This document shows, in pieces, positions 17,501 through 25,840 of a stretch of DNA of 39,728 nucleotides. The stretch lies in NCBI GenBank assembly GCA_030596245.1, contig JAUVKN010000001.1:1-39728 (forward strand), given 5' to 3'. Positions within the stretch are counted from its first letter, which is position 1. Each line of letters begins with the position of its first letter. The DNA is from Bacteroidia bacterium. Lineage in GTDB: Bacteria > Bacteroidota > Bacteroidia > Bacteroidales > GCA-2748055. The notes under the pieces were generated by a model. That model did no database searches and was not told the DNA's origin. It saw only the letters and a list, made by a program, of their open reading frames with translations. The translations under genes were made by a program, and so were the position numbers.

Positions 17501-17866
17501 AAACTTGATGCCATTGGCAATGAAAAGGCGATGGAGGAGTTCCGCGAAATGCTCACCGACAGATTTGGTCCATTACCATCTCCATCGGAAGAATTATTGC
17601 AAGTTGTAGAGCTTAGATGGCTGGCCCAGCGTAGTGGTGTTGAAAAAATAGTGTTGAAGAAAAGCGTATTGATCACGTATTTTGTAAGTAATCCGGAATC
17701 TCTCTTCTACAGTTCTCAAAAGTTTAAGGAGGTGATCGGAAACATTCAGGCAAATCCGGGTATTTTCCGCATGAGGGAGGACCAGGATAAACTGAGCCTG
17801 CGAAGCGATCAGGTAGATTCTGTTCAGAAAGCATATCAAATAATGCAGAAACTAAGTAACGGATAG
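14540..17866 (+). CDS. mfd: transcription-repair coupling factor Mfd
   Basis: Mfd removes RNA polymerase stalled at DNA lesions and recruits UvrA. The 1108 residues show the standard order: a UvrB-like N-terminal part without helicase motifs (including QYSIRGGIADVFSY near 171-184) and a CarD-like RNAP-interaction domain at about 423-530 (LNPGDYVVHVDHGIGVFGGLE). The superfamily 2 translocase follows, with Walker A GDVGFGKTE at about 575-583, DEEQ at about 676-679, TATPIPRTLQFSLMGSRD and GLDIPNANTI. A C-terminal TRCF/D7 domain lies after about 940. Length is normal and the key motifs are intact. The coaX gene begins five bases after its stop, so the two are co-transcribed. Confidence 0.97.
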   Translation: MIRNPYPSHPLFPGLTESLKETACQVQYLDGLSGSSRSTLIHACLNELKGPHLILFHDKEEAAYFYTDLVTLEGTPDRTLFFPSSYKRSVQYQQTDEANIITRTQTLRRLTERRVASFIISYAEALVESVVTRRQLGETTLEVKQGEKIDMAFLEEVLETYGFQLVEFVYEPGQYSIRGGIADVFSYASSHPCRIDFFDDEVDSIRIFDTDTQRSLETVKKVNIIPNIQWENEMGEKRISFLDYIPAGTTLWMDHPDLITDHIQSLYDRTELETDAEMKIDKSKFLKSGQEIKAQMGQFGQVIFGMVNQGKEYSSWSFRTSPQPAFQKNFEMLTSHMKERTAEGYTNYILSDNEKQLERLRAIFEEIDPELQYQAISNTIHEGYLDHDLKLSFYTDHQIFERYHKFRFHDRFSRRESVSVKELIGLNPGDYVVHVDHGIGVFGGLEKIDVNGKIQEAIKLVYKDQDVLYVNIHSLHRISKYKGKESGPPKIYKLGTGAWQKLKNNTKKKVQDIARELILLYARRKDQKGFAFSQDTYLQQELESSFIYEDTPDQLKATADVKSGMEAKFPMDRLVCGDVGFGKTEVAIRAAFKAVTDSKQVAILVPTTILAFQHYNTFKERLKRFPCSVDYLSRFRSYADQKRIVTKLIEGEIDIIIGTHKLVSKDIAFKDLGLLIIDEEQKFGVSVKEKLKQLKLNVDTLTLTATPIPRTLQFSLMGSRDLSIINTPPPNRHPIITELHPFNEDIIKEAIEYEVSRGGQVFFIHNRVQNILEIKDIVDRLLPDVRSVAAHGQMEGKKLESVILDFMQGDYDVLIATTIVESGLDIPNANTIIINNGQHFGLSDLHQLRGRVGRSNKKAFCYIFAPPVTLLSSEARRRLKAVEEFSALGSGLNIALQDLDIRGAGNLLGAEQSGFIADIGFYAYNRILNEAILELKETEFSDLYEKPVESTLDEEVLLPDCHIDTDLELLFPDSYVSNISERVELYRKLDAIGNEKAMEEFREMLTDRFGPLPSPSEELLQVVELRWLAQRSGVEKIVLKKSVLITYFVSNPESLFYSSQKFKEVIGNIQANPGIFRMREDQDKLSLRSDQVDSVQKAYQIMQKLSNG

Positions 17867-17871
17867 CACAG

Positions 17872-18612
17872 ATGAACCTTGTTCTCGACCTTGGAAATAG
17901 TTTTGGAAAGATCGCTGTTTGCGAAGGCACCCAGGTGATTGAAGCTGCCACCTACGAAAAAGTCACCAGCAAGGAGATAGCCTATTTTCATGCCCGTTAT
18001 GCAGGCCTGAAAGGAGCAATTATCTCTTCGGTGGTGAATTACTCCAGAGAGATCATCGACTACCTGAGCAACCTCTACAACACCTGTATCGAGCTGGATC
18101 ACTCCACTCCAATTCCCCTGAAAAACAGGTACCGAACCCCGGATACCCTGGGTTACGACCGAATTGCTGCTGCAGTAGGGGCATATACTATTTGTCCGGG
18201 TAAAAACGTTCTGGTAATAGATGCCGGAACGGCCATCACCTATGATATTGTTACATCGAAAGGTGAATACCTTGGGGGAAATATATCCACGGGCCTGGAA
18301 ATACGGTTTAAATCACTGAACAAGTACACCAACCGTCTGCCACACCTGGAACGTCCCAATGAGCAACCACCTCTATTGGGAACCAGTACCAGGGAGGCCA
18401 TCCAATCGGGCATCGTGAACGGATTGCTGTTCGAGATGGACGGATTCATTGGCGCCTTTAGTCAGGACCACCCTACATTACAGGTGGTTTTAACGGGGGG
18501 AGATGCAAAATACTTTGTAGGAAAGTTAAAAAGTAGCATCTTTGTGGACCTGAATCTGAACCTGATCGGACTTAACAGAATACTGGAGCACAATGCATCT
18601 GAGAAAATATAG
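17872..18612 (+). CDS. coaX: type III pantothenate kinase
   Basis: This enzyme phosphorylates pantothenate in the first committed step of coenzyme A synthesis. The 246-residue protein has the ASKHA-fold signatures of CoaX: N-terminal LDLGNSFGKIAV (5-16), TPDTLGYDRIAAAVGAY (88-104), VIDAGTAITYDIV (114-126), GGNISTGLEIRFKSL (134-148) and VLTGGDA (205-211). Length fits the family. The frame ends at a TAG inside the start of the next gene (20-bp overlap), showing tight coupling with the outer-membrane protein, a gene pair common in Bacteroidota. Confidence 0.94.
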   Translation: MNLVLDLGNSFGKIAVCEGTQVIEAATYEKVTSKEIAYFHARYAGLKGAIISSVVNYSREIIDYLSNLYNTCIELDHSTPIPLKNRYRTPDTLGYDRIAAAVGAYTICPGKNVLVIDAGTAITYDIVTSKGEYLGGNISTGLEIRFKSLNKYTNRLPHLERPNEQPPLLGTSTREAIQSGIVNGLLFEMDGFIGAFSQDHPTLQVVLTGGDAKYFVGKLKSSIFVDLNLNLIGLNRILEHNASEKI

Positions 18613-19906
18613 AAACCTGATTGTAACTTTTCCTGTCACCCTTATTATCACCCTTCTTGTCACGACACCACTGTTAAGCCAGTTCAATACCTATTCACCT
18701 TACACCCGGTTTGCACTGGGTGACCTGGCAAAACCGGGAATCGGACAGAACCAGGCCATGGGAGGCACCGGTCTTGCCATTCATGAAAACAACAGGATCA
18801 ATTACCTGAATCCGGCTTCCTTCTCAGCCCTTGACAGCACTTCGGTCTACTTTGATTTTGGGGCCAATACTTTTCACAATGAGTATAAGACAGAACAACA
18901 TACCAATACCTGGTGGAACATGAATCTGCACCATGTGGCGTTTGCCTCTTCCATGGGCAAATACTTCGGAGTTTCTGCAGGAATTATTCCCTACAGCAGC
19001 ATCGGGTACAACATCAAACAGGAATATAACGATTATATAAACGGAGAGGCAATGGACACCTATTATAAAGGGGATGGGGGTATCATGAACTTTTATGTGG
19101 GTACTGCGGTGAAACTATTCGACCAGATCTCTGTGGGTGTTACCATGAACTATCTGATGGGGAGACTTACCCGGGAACGCCAGGTGGATTTTCCAACAAA
19201 CTCAGCCTACTCATCCATCTCTACGCAAGAGGATTTCGATCTCAGGAAACCAATTTTCAGTTTTGGCTTACAATACAATAAGGTCATTAAAGATAAGTTT
19301 TTCTTTACCCTTGGGGGCATATACGATCTGAAAACCAATGTTAATGCCAATTTACAATACGAGGCTGTGAATGAAATCTACCCATTTGATACGATCTCAA
19401 TCAATGATCAATTGATCCGCCCCGCATACATCCTTGGACAGGACACCACCCTCAGAAGTTTTACCATCCCCCAGAAAAAAGGTGTGGGCATCGCGCTGGG
19501 CATACCCAACAAATTGACCGTTACAGGTGACTATTACATGCAGGACTGGACAGGTTCTATGTCAGGGGAAAACTATACCACCACCAATGCCACATCCATG
19601 CATTTTGGCGCTGAGTATACCCCTGATGCTGAAGCCCTAAGAGGTTTTCACAAGCTTATGACATACCGTCTTGGAGGGTATTACTCCAACTACTATCTGC
19701 AGGTGAACGATACCCAATTGGAAGACTATGGCATAACTTTTGGACTGGGGTTACCGATAAGAACCATGAAATCGAGCATAAATGTGGCTTTCACACTGGG
19801 CACCAGGGGTACTACCGAGTACAATTTAGTGGAAGAAAATTATGGAATTATTACATTTAATGTAACTTTACACGATCTGTGGTTCCGGAAACGGAGATTT
19901 GATTAA
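18593..19906 (+). CDS. outer-membrane beta-barrel protein, FadL/PorV-like
   Basis: The ATG at 18593 lies inside the end of coaX. The 437-residue product has an N-terminal signal sequence (hydrophobic about 8-28, ...LLSQ). The segment FNTYSPYTRFALGDLAKPGIGQNQAMGGTGLA then resembles the N-terminus of FadL/PorV-type barrels, with NPASFSAL at about 57-64. Alternating hydrophobic strands with aromatic residues run to the C-terminus (FNVTLHDLWFRKRRFD). The function is unknown. It recurs next to coaX in Bacteroidota, and the following lptC/ppiD genes hint at envelope biogenesis. FadL-like transport of hydrophobic molecules is only a structural analogy. Confidence 0.65.
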   Translation: MHLRKYRNLIVTFPVTLIITLLVTTPLLSQFNTYSPYTRFALGDLAKPGIGQNQAMGGTGLAIHENNRINYLNPASFSALDSTSVYFDFGANTFHNEYKTEQHTNTWWNMNLHHVAFASSMGKYFGVSAGIIPYSSIGYNIKQEYNDYINGEAMDTYYKGDGGIMNFYVGTAVKLFDQISVGVTMNYLMGRLTRERQVDFPTNSAYSSISTQEDFDLRKPIFSFGLQYNKVIKDKFFFTLGGIYDLKTNVNANLQYEAVNEIYPFDTISINDQLIRPAYILGQDTTLRSFTIPQKKGVGIALGIPNKLTVTGDYYMQDWTGSMSGENYTTTNATSMHFGAEYTPDAEALRGFHKLMTYRLGGYYSNYYLQVNDTQLEDYGITFGLGLPIRTMKSSINVAFTLGTRGTTEYNLVEENYGIITFNVTLHDLWFRKRRFD

Positions 19907-19926
19907 ACCATGTAAACCTTGACAGC

Positions 19927-21282
19927 ATGAAAACTAAAATCCTCAAAACCATATTCTTGGCGATACTGTCCCTTTTGTTTATTCTGCCCGCCAGTTCACA
20001 AAAAGGAATTGAGGACGGATCCAAATACGGTAAAGGTCAGGATAGCATCAATTGCATCAAGAACCTCTCACTTTACAGAGAGTTTTTTAAGCACAGCAAT
20101 TACAAGGATGCCATTGGCCCATGGCGGGGAGTGTTCGGCGAATGCCCTGCATCAAGCGAACGGATGTATGTTGAAGGAATTACCATGTACCGCAGTTTCA
20201 TTGAGTCAGCTTCCGACCCTGTAAGGAAGGATGCCCTGATTGACACCATGTTGCTCATTTATGACAGGCGCGCCAAGTATTATGGGGGGGAAGGGAATGT
20301 CCTCGGAAGAAAAGGGATCGATTTGCTTCGCTACCGCAGACTTGATAGTGAAGGCAGTCCTGATGTAGATGCTATGGAAGAGGGTTATGGCTATCTGAAG
20401 CGGAGCATTGAAATCCAAAAAAGTAAGACCAGGGATGCAGTAATGGTCACGTTTATTTCAGCAAGTATCTCCCTGAACAACTTTGAAAGAATAGAGGACA
20501 ATCAGGTAATTGATGATTACTTTATGGTAACTGCCATCATTGATAAGCTACTGACTAAAAGCTCCCGCTGGCCACGTGCCAAAGGCCTCATCGATGACAA
20601 CATGCTGAAAAGCGGGTTGCTTACATGTGAGGCACTGAATGGCTATTTTGAACCTCAATACCAGGCAAATCAGGATGACAAGGAGTTCCTTGAGAAAGTA
20701 ATCACATTCTATACGGCCGCAGGATGTGACCGGTCTGATCTTTATGTGACAGTCTCTGAAAAAATGTACGAAATTGAACCGGGCCCTAAGTCAGCACACA
20801 ACCTGGCCATCCTGTTTATAGCCAAAAATGATTTCCATAAAGCCGCTCAATATTTAAAGGAAGCTGTGGTGGGTATCGACATAGACAATGCCACAAGAGC
20901 AGACTGGTTCTATGAACTGGCCGTTGTGAGCAGTGCGAACAAAGATTACTGCGATGCAATTATCTACGCAAAAGAGGCCGTTGCCAATAAAAGTAATCAT
21001 GGCAAAGCTTATATTATCATGGGGGATGCAATTATTGCTTCCCGTGACAGACTGGGGGACGATTTTGAAAAGAGCACTGCCTTCTGGGTTGCTGCTGACA
21101 AATACACCAAGGCCAAAAGTGTAGATCCCAGTGTAACTGCTGATGCCAATAAAAAGCTGAATAATTATGCCGGTCATTATCCCAACCACGAAGAGGTCTT
21201 CTTCAGGGACTTAAAAGATGGCGATTCCTACCAGGTAAAGGGGTGTATAAACGAGTATACCACCGTAAGGTCAAGGAAATAA
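19927..21282 (+). CDS. secreted TPR-repeat protein, conserved in Bacteroidota
   Basis: The 451-residue protein has a signal peptide (MKTKILKTIFLAILSLLFILPASS, cleavage near residue 24). It then has helical-repeat sequence, with clear TPR-like units near 275-385 such as AHNLAILFIAKNDFHKAAQYLKEAV and YCDAIIYAKEAVANKSNHGKAYIIMGDAI. The mature N-terminal part is less regular. It starts 20 bp after the outer-membrane protein and is the last gene before an intrinsic terminator. TPR arrays bind other proteins, so a periplasmic scaffold for the OMP encoded before it is a reasonable guess. I do not know its function. Confidence 0.65.
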   Translation: MKTKILKTIFLAILSLLFILPASSQKGIEDGSKYGKGQDSINCIKNLSLYREFFKHSNYKDAIGPWRGVFGECPASSERMYVEGITMYRSFIESASDPVRKDALIDTMLLIYDRRAKYYGGEGNVLGRKGIDLLRYRRLDSEGSPDVDAMEEGYGYLKRSIEIQKSKTRDAVMVTFISASISLNNFERIEDNQVIDDYFMVTAIIDKLLTKSSRWPRAKGLIDDNMLKSGLLTCEALNGYFEPQYQANQDDKEFLEKVITFYTAAGCDRSDLYVTVSEKMYEIEPGPKSAHNLAILFIAKNDFHKAAQYLKEAVVGIDIDNATRADWFYELAVVSSANKDYCDAIIYAKEAVANKSNHGKAYIIMGDAIIASRDRLGDDFEKSTAFWVAADKYTKAKSVDPSVTADANKKLNNYAGHYPNHEEVFFRDLKDGDSYQVKGCINEYTTVRSRK

Positions 21283-21302
21283 GCACAACTATCTCATATA
21301 AG

Positions 21303-21334
21303 AAAGGCTGTCTCATCGACGGCTTTTTTTATTA
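21303..21334 (+). terminator. intrinsic terminator after the mfd-TPR operon
   Basis: GCTGTC (21307-21312) pairs with GACGGC (21318-21323) through one G-T pair around a 5-nt loop. Flanking A and T bases extend the stem, and seven or more Ts follow. It lies 20 bp after the TPR gene stop. Confidence 0.75.
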
Positions 21335-21549
21335 TTCTGCAGGATATTCCAAACCTCGCTGAATTTAGCAATGCTGAGCTCGCAAGCTCGGTTCTTTGTT
21401 TCACAAAAAAATATAGGCTTCGGTTTAGGAAATCCTACAGAAAAAAAAAGCCTGCCCCCTGGAGCAGATGTTTTATGAACAACCTTAGTTTGTGCAATGC
21501 ACAAAGTTCAGCTGCGTTATAACAATGGCGGAAGGAAGCAGCTTTTTTT

Positions 21550-21557
21550 TATCTTTG
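21550..21557 (+). promoter_or_regulatory. candidate -7 box (TATCTTTG) for lptC
   Basis: TATCTTTG matches TAnnTTTG exactly and ends five bases before the chosen lptC ATG (21563). If active, transcription would begin at or within a few bases of the ATG, giving an almost leaderless mRNA. No -33 element is evident. Confidence 0.35.
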
Positions 21558-21562
21558 TGAAG

Positions 21563-22126
21563 ATGAGTGTTTCAATCATATACCGGGCGGTCGCCCTGCT
21601 AGTTCTGACTATGCTGTTCGGGGGGTGTGAGAATGACATTGAAAGGATTAATTTACTCACAGATGAGACTAAAACACCAAGAATAAAAGGCTCCAACATT
21701 GAGGTCATATACAGCGACTCGGCCAAGGTCCAGGTCCAGATTCTATCACCCTCATATCAGCAGTTTTTAGATGTGGAGCGCCCCTATATGGAGTTTCCTG
21801 ATGGTCTGGAAGTCTACTTTTACGACGATTCTATGAAGGTTGAATCGGAGATCAGGTCCGATTACGCTATCTATTATTCTGAAGAACGGTTGTGGCATGC
21901 CATAGGCAATGTGGTGGCACGGCGTCTCGACAATGGGGATGCACTTCACACCGATGAATTGTTCTGGGATGAAGGAAAAAAGTTTATCTATTCAGACTCC
22001 TACACCAGGATCCAGAACGAAGATGGTACTTTCTACGGAAAAAGAGGATTCGAATCACACCAGAACCTTACAAACTGGCAATTAAAAGGTACCAGTGGAA
22101 CAGTAAATGTATCAGATGAAGAATAG
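21563..22126 (+). CDS. lptC: LptC-like lipoprotein (LPS export periplasmic component)
   Basis: The ORF is open from 21497, but the ATG at 21563 directly yields a lipoprotein signal peptide with lipobox LFGGC (Cys22). The product then has 187 residues. The rest is beta-rich and LptC/OstA-like: repeated strands such as GSNIEVIYSDSAKVQVQILSP, YMEFPDGLEVYFYDDSMKVESEIRSDYAIYY, RLWHAIGNVVARRLDNGDALHTDELFWDEGKKFIYSD and a final WQLKGTSGTV. LptC passes lipopolysaccharide from the LptBFG transporter to the periplasmic bridge. In Bacteroidota it is usually a lipoprotein of this size. It overlaps the next small ORF and forms an operon with the CNNM/CBS gene. Confidence 0.8.
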   Translation: MSVSIIYRAVALLVLTMLFGGCENDIERINLLTDETKTPRIKGSNIEVIYSDSAKVQVQILSPSYQQFLDVERPYMEFPDGLEVYFYDDSMKVESEIRSDYAIYYSEERLWHAIGNVVARRLDNGDALHTDELFWDEGKKFIYSDSYTRIQNEDGTFYGKRGFESHQNLTNWQLKGTSGTVNVSDEE

Positions 22127-22301
22127 CGCATCAGGATTATTTGAAGTGGTTTGGTTTGTACTGGGCGGACTCATGCTTTTCATGGCAGTTGATGTTACAC
22201 AGAGCTCCGGATTTAGTGACAGCTGGTACTATTATCTCTTCTCCATACTGGCCTTTCTTATCTATTTTTTCAGGAGAAGAATGCGAATTTCACGCCGTTA
22301 A
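22107..22301 (+). CDS. small two-helix membrane protein between lptC and the CNNM/CBS gene
   Basis: The 64-residue ORF overlaps the lptC end by 20 bp (from the ATG at 22107) or 11 bp (from the ATG at 22116) and ends three bases before the next gene's ATG. It has two hydrophobic helices (about 9-30 and 41-55) joined by a short polar turn (TQSSGFSDSW) and a basic tail (RRRMRISRR). By the positive-inside rule the tail is cytoplasmic. I do not recognise a family. The tight packing between two coupled genes argues that it is translated. Confidence 0.6.
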   Translation: MYQMKNSASGLFEVVWFVLGGLMLFMAVDVTQSSGFSDSWYYYLFSILAFLIYFFRRRMRISRR

Positions 22302-22304
22302 AAC

Positions 22305-23582
22305 ATGAACTATCTCATTCTGATCTTCCTTATTCTGGTTTCCATCCTCTTTTCAGCATTCTTTTCGGGGATGGAAATCGCATTTATATCGGCTAACAAA
22401 CTTAGAATTGAAATTGACAAAAAGCAGAAGAAATTATTTGCCGGAATCGTCAGCTTTTTTACCAAGCAGCCATCCAGGTTTATTGCCACCATGCTGGTGG
22501 GGAACAACATTGCACTGGTTATTTACGGGATTTCCTTCGCCATGCTGCTGGAAGAACCCATCACAACCTTAATAGGAGATAAATCCGATATTGCCTTATT
22601 AATGGTCCAGACTCTGATCTCAACATTGATAATACTACTCACAGCTGAATTCCTGCCCAAAACCCTTTTCAGGATAAACCCTAACAACTCCTTGCGTCTT
22701 CTCAGCATACCCATCATGGTATTCTACGTGATCCTCTATCCGATTATGCTGCTTACCATCGGTATCTCCAATTTCACCATGAGATATCTGCTACGGGTTC
22801 GGCCCGATACAGAAACCACCAAGCCTGTTTTCAGCAAGGTAGACCTGGATCATTTTCTGACCACAGTACAACCCGAACAAAAAACCGGCAATGAAGAGAT
22901 CGAAGACCTGAAGATCTTTAAAAATGCATTGGAATTCTCCAGTCTAAAGGTGAGGGATTGCATGATCCCTCGTACCGATGTGGTTGCCCTTATGATCGAG
23001 GCTTCGCTGGATGAACTGACACAACGGTTCATCGAAACCGGACTCAGCAGGATCCTTATCTACAATGATACCATCGATAATGTGATAGGATATGTCAACT
23101 CAAAAGACCTGTACCGAAAGCCCGATCAGATTAAATCATATCTGAAACCCATCCAGATTGTACCCGAAACACTCCCTGTGAATCAACTACTTACTGGATT
23201 TATAAAGGATGGTAAGAGCATTGCACTGGTTGTGGACGAATTTGGCGGAACTTCGGGTATCATCACCACTGAGGACATTATAGAGGAGATCTTTGGTGAA
23301 ATTGAGGATGAACATGATACCCGTGATCTGGTGGAAAAAATGCTGGACGAATACCGTTACCTGTTATCAGGGCGACATGAGATCGATTATCTCAATGAAA
23401 AGTATTTCCTGGCTATTCCCGAATCGGAAGAGTATGATACCCTTGCGGGTTATATTATCTATCATTACGAGAGTATCCCCGAAAAAGAGACCACAGTAGC
23501 CCTTGATAACTTCCTGATTACCATAACAGATGTGAGCTCAAACCGCATCGAAGAGGTAGAGCTGAAGGTGATCCATTCCTAA
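22305..23582 (+). CDS. CNNM (DUF21)/CBS/CorC-domain membrane protein, GldE- or hemolysin-like
   Basis: The 425-residue protein has a DUF21/CNNM membrane domain (about 1-190, four helices, with FSGMEIAFISAN at 20-31) and two CBS domains (about 210-335, with MIPRTDVVALM and DEFGGTSGIITTEDIIEEIFGEIEDEHD). A C-terminal CorC_HlyC domain (about 345-425) ends ...ITDVSSNRIEEVELKVI. Relatives are implicated in Mg/Co or Na/Mg transport (CorC, CNNM). In gliding Bacteroidota the paralogue GldE has this architecture. This member cannot be assigned to gliding from sequence, and no gld genes are adjacent. It belongs to the lptC operon. The ppiD gene follows after a 104-bp AT-rich gap. Confidence 0.85.
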   Translation: MNYLILIFLILVSILFSAFFSGMEIAFISANKLRIEIDKKQKKLFAGIVSFFTKQPSRFIATMLVGNNIALVIYGISFAMLLEEPITTLIGDKSDIALLMVQTLISTLIILLTAEFLPKTLFRINPNNSLRLLSIPIMVFYVILYPIMLLTIGISNFTMRYLLRVRPDTETTKPVFSKVDLDHFLTTVQPEQKTGNEEIEDLKIFKNALEFSSLKVRDCMIPRTDVVALMIEASLDELTQRFIETGLSRILIYNDTIDNVIGYVNSKDLYRKPDQIKSYLKPIQIVPETLPVNQLLTGFIKDGKSIALVVDEFGGTSGIITTEDIIEEIFGEIEDEHDTRDLVEKMLDEYRYLLSGRHEIDYLNEKYFLAIPESEEYDTLAGYIIYHYESIPEKETTVALDNFLITITDVSSNRIEEVELKVIHS

Positions 23583-23686
23583 TAGGCTAAATTTCATCCA
23601 TACTATTATTATTATACCTCTAATTATTACTATATTCGTACGCTCAAATTTTTAGGAATAAACATCGTTTAAATAGTTTTATATAA

Positions 23687-25840
23687 ATGGCAACATTACA
23701 GAACATTAGAAACAAAGCGGGATTGCTTATAGCCATCGTGATTGCACTGGCACTTGCTGCATTCATTTTTGGTGATATGATGGGATCGGGTTCTCCCTCA
23801 GGAAAGAGAACCGTTGCGGAAATCAATGGAAAAGGAGTTGGTATACAAGATTATCTGGATAGGGAAAAGAGCCTTCGGGAGTTTTACCAGCTAAACGCGG
23901 GTGGACAGTCACTCGATGCCGAACTGGAGCAACAGATCCAGCAGGAGACCTGGAGAAGACTGGTTAGGGAAACCATCATGGCACGTTCATACGAAAAGCT
24001 GGGAATATATGTGAGTACAGACGAATTGAAAACCATGGTAACAGGTGACCAGTCCACTGGATTAGGTGGAAATCCGGCTTTGAGTGAACCTCATCCCATT
24101 GTTCGTCAAATGTTTTCCAATCCGGAAACCGGTTTGCTGAACCGGGCAGTAATGACCAACTATTTCAGCGCCCTGGATAATCCTCAATTTGCACAGGAGA
24201 AAAGACGGTGGTTGTTTATTGAGAAGGAAATTGTGGATGAAAAGATGAACCAGAAGTATTTCAACCTGGTAAGAAAAGGATTTCAGCCCTCGTCACTGGA
24301 TCTGAAAGATTATGTTACTGAAACTGGAAAAAGTACAGATTTTGCGTTTATCTCGAAATCCTTTTCTGAGGTGGCCGATGAGGAGATCACCTTTACGGAA
24401 TCGGATCTGAAACAGTATTATAAAATTCACAAAGAGAGATATAAGCAGGATGCTTCCAGAACCTTCCAGTATGTGGTTTTTGCAGTGGAACCCAGCGAAA
24501 AGGATGTGGAAAGCGCCAATTACTGGACAGATCAAACCAAGACTGAGTTGTCACGTACTTCTGGTGAAGATGTACCCCGTTATGTGAATGGTACCTCTGA
24601 TGAGCCTTTCGATGTCAGGTATTACACCTTTGACGAACTTCCTGGAATCATCAGGGATTCTGTATTCAATTCCTCTTCAGAGGAGATCTTTGGCCCCTAC
24701 CGGGAAGAAGATGCGTTCAAACTAGCCCGTTTGCACGATACTCAGATGCGCCCCGACTCTGTCAGGGTCAGACACATCCTGCTCTCACTTCAGGCCTATG
24801 AGGGCAATAAGCTGGTGATCAATGAGCTGGCTGACAGCCTTGTGGGAGTCATTAACAGTGGAGGCAACTTCAATCAGATTGCACTTGAATATTCAGCCGA
24901 TGAGAGCAACAGAGCCATCGGTGGTGACCTGGGTTGGTTTATTGAGGGCAATATGGTGACTGAATTCAACAACGCATGTTTTGAGAATAAGAGCGGTGAC
25001 CTGGTTACTGCAGAAACCCAATACGGAACCCACATCATCAGAATAGAAGATCAGAGTCGTCCTGTACAAAAAATTCAATTAGCAACCATTGTCCGGAACA
25101 TTTATGCAGGCGACGAAACCAACCAGGATTATTATAACCGGGCAGTCAAATTCAGGGGCAAAGCCACCGATTTGGAAAAATTCACCGAGCAGGCACGCGA
25201 ATTCGGGCTCGATCCCAGGTTTGCACCTAACATCACAAAGGATCAGCAGACCATACCTGGAATTGAAGAACCCAAACAGATGACTAAATGGGCCTACTCA
25301 GCCGATCTCAACAGTGTAAGTAATATTTTCAGTCAGAGCGATGATAAATATATCGTGGCAGTACTTACCGAATCCAAGGAGGAAGGATATGCTGAACTGG
25401 AGAAGATTCGTTCAGAGATCACGATGGCGGTAAAGAAAGAGAAGAAAGCGGAAATACTGGCTGAAAGATTGAATGAGCAGCTCGCCGGAGTGACTGATCT
25501 GTCACAGTTCGGGATCGACAACAACGAAAATGTGGGTGAAGCAACACAGGTGAAATTTGCCAACACTTATGTTTCAGGCGTGGGACTTGAGCCTTACATC
25601 GTAGGTGCTGCCATGTACCTTCCGGTTGACCAGCTATCGGAGCCCCTGGTTGGAGAGAGTGGTGTGTTTGTGTTATCGGTGACCAACCGCACTGAACCTG
25701 CTGTGGATGAGACCATAGATCCTGCCGTGGAATCGAGGCTCAAGTACAGCCTTGAATCCCGGAGCAACTATGAGGCCTACAACGCCCTGCTGGATGCAGC
25801 CAAGGTTCAGGACAACCGCCTCGACCTCTTCTACAACTAG
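23687..25840 (+). CDS. ppiD: PpiD-like peptidyl-prolyl isomerase (SurA-N and parvulin domains)
   Basis: The 717-residue protein is anchored by one N-terminal helix (about 11-33) with its body in the periplasm, as PpiD is. A SurA/PpiD N-terminal chaperone domain follows (about 35-150, EINGKGVGIQDYLDREKSLREFY...). A clear parvulin domain lies around residues 355-455 (VRVRHILLSL... GGDLGWFIEGNMVTEFNNACF... TQYGTHIIRI). A second, degenerate region precedes the C-terminus. It helps outer-membrane proteins fold after translocation, consistent with the envelope genes just upstream. The AT-rich leader has a near-consensus TATATTCG box. It is convergent with ftsZ. Confidence 0.88.
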   Translation: MATLQNIRNKAGLLIAIVIALALAAFIFGDMMGSGSPSGKRTVAEINGKGVGIQDYLDREKSLREFYQLNAGGQSLDAELEQQIQQETWRRLVRETIMARSYEKLGIYVSTDELKTMVTGDQSTGLGGNPALSEPHPIVRQMFSNPETGLLNRAVMTNYFSALDNPQFAQEKRRWLFIEKEIVDEKMNQKYFNLVRKGFQPSSLDLKDYVTETGKSTDFAFISKSFSEVADEEITFTESDLKQYYKIHKERYKQDASRTFQYVVFAVEPSEKDVESANYWTDQTKTELSRTSGEDVPRYVNGTSDEPFDVRYYTFDELPGIIRDSVFNSSSEEIFGPYREEDAFKLARLHDTQMRPDSVRVRHILLSLQAYEGNKLVINELADSLVGVINSGGNFNQIALEYSADESNRAIGGDLGWFIEGNMVTEFNNACFENKSGDLVTAETQYGTHIIRIEDQSRPVQKIQLATIVRNIYAGDETNQDYYNRAVKFRGKATDLEKFTEQAREFGLDPRFAPNITKDQQTIPGIEEPKQMTKWAYSADLNSVSNIFSQSDDKYIVAVLTESKEEGYAELEKIRSEITMAVKKEKKAEILAERLNEQLAGVTDLSQFGIDNNENVGEATQVKFANTYVSGVGLEPYIVGAAMYLPVDQLSEPLVGESGVFVLSVTNRTEPAVDETIDPAVESRLKYSLESRSNYEAYNALLDAAKVQDNRLDLFYN

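Noticed and set aside
21313..21504. 63-codon minus-strand ORF between the TPR gene and lptC
   Set aside because: Overlaps the terminator, has no family resemblance and no promoter; likely chance.
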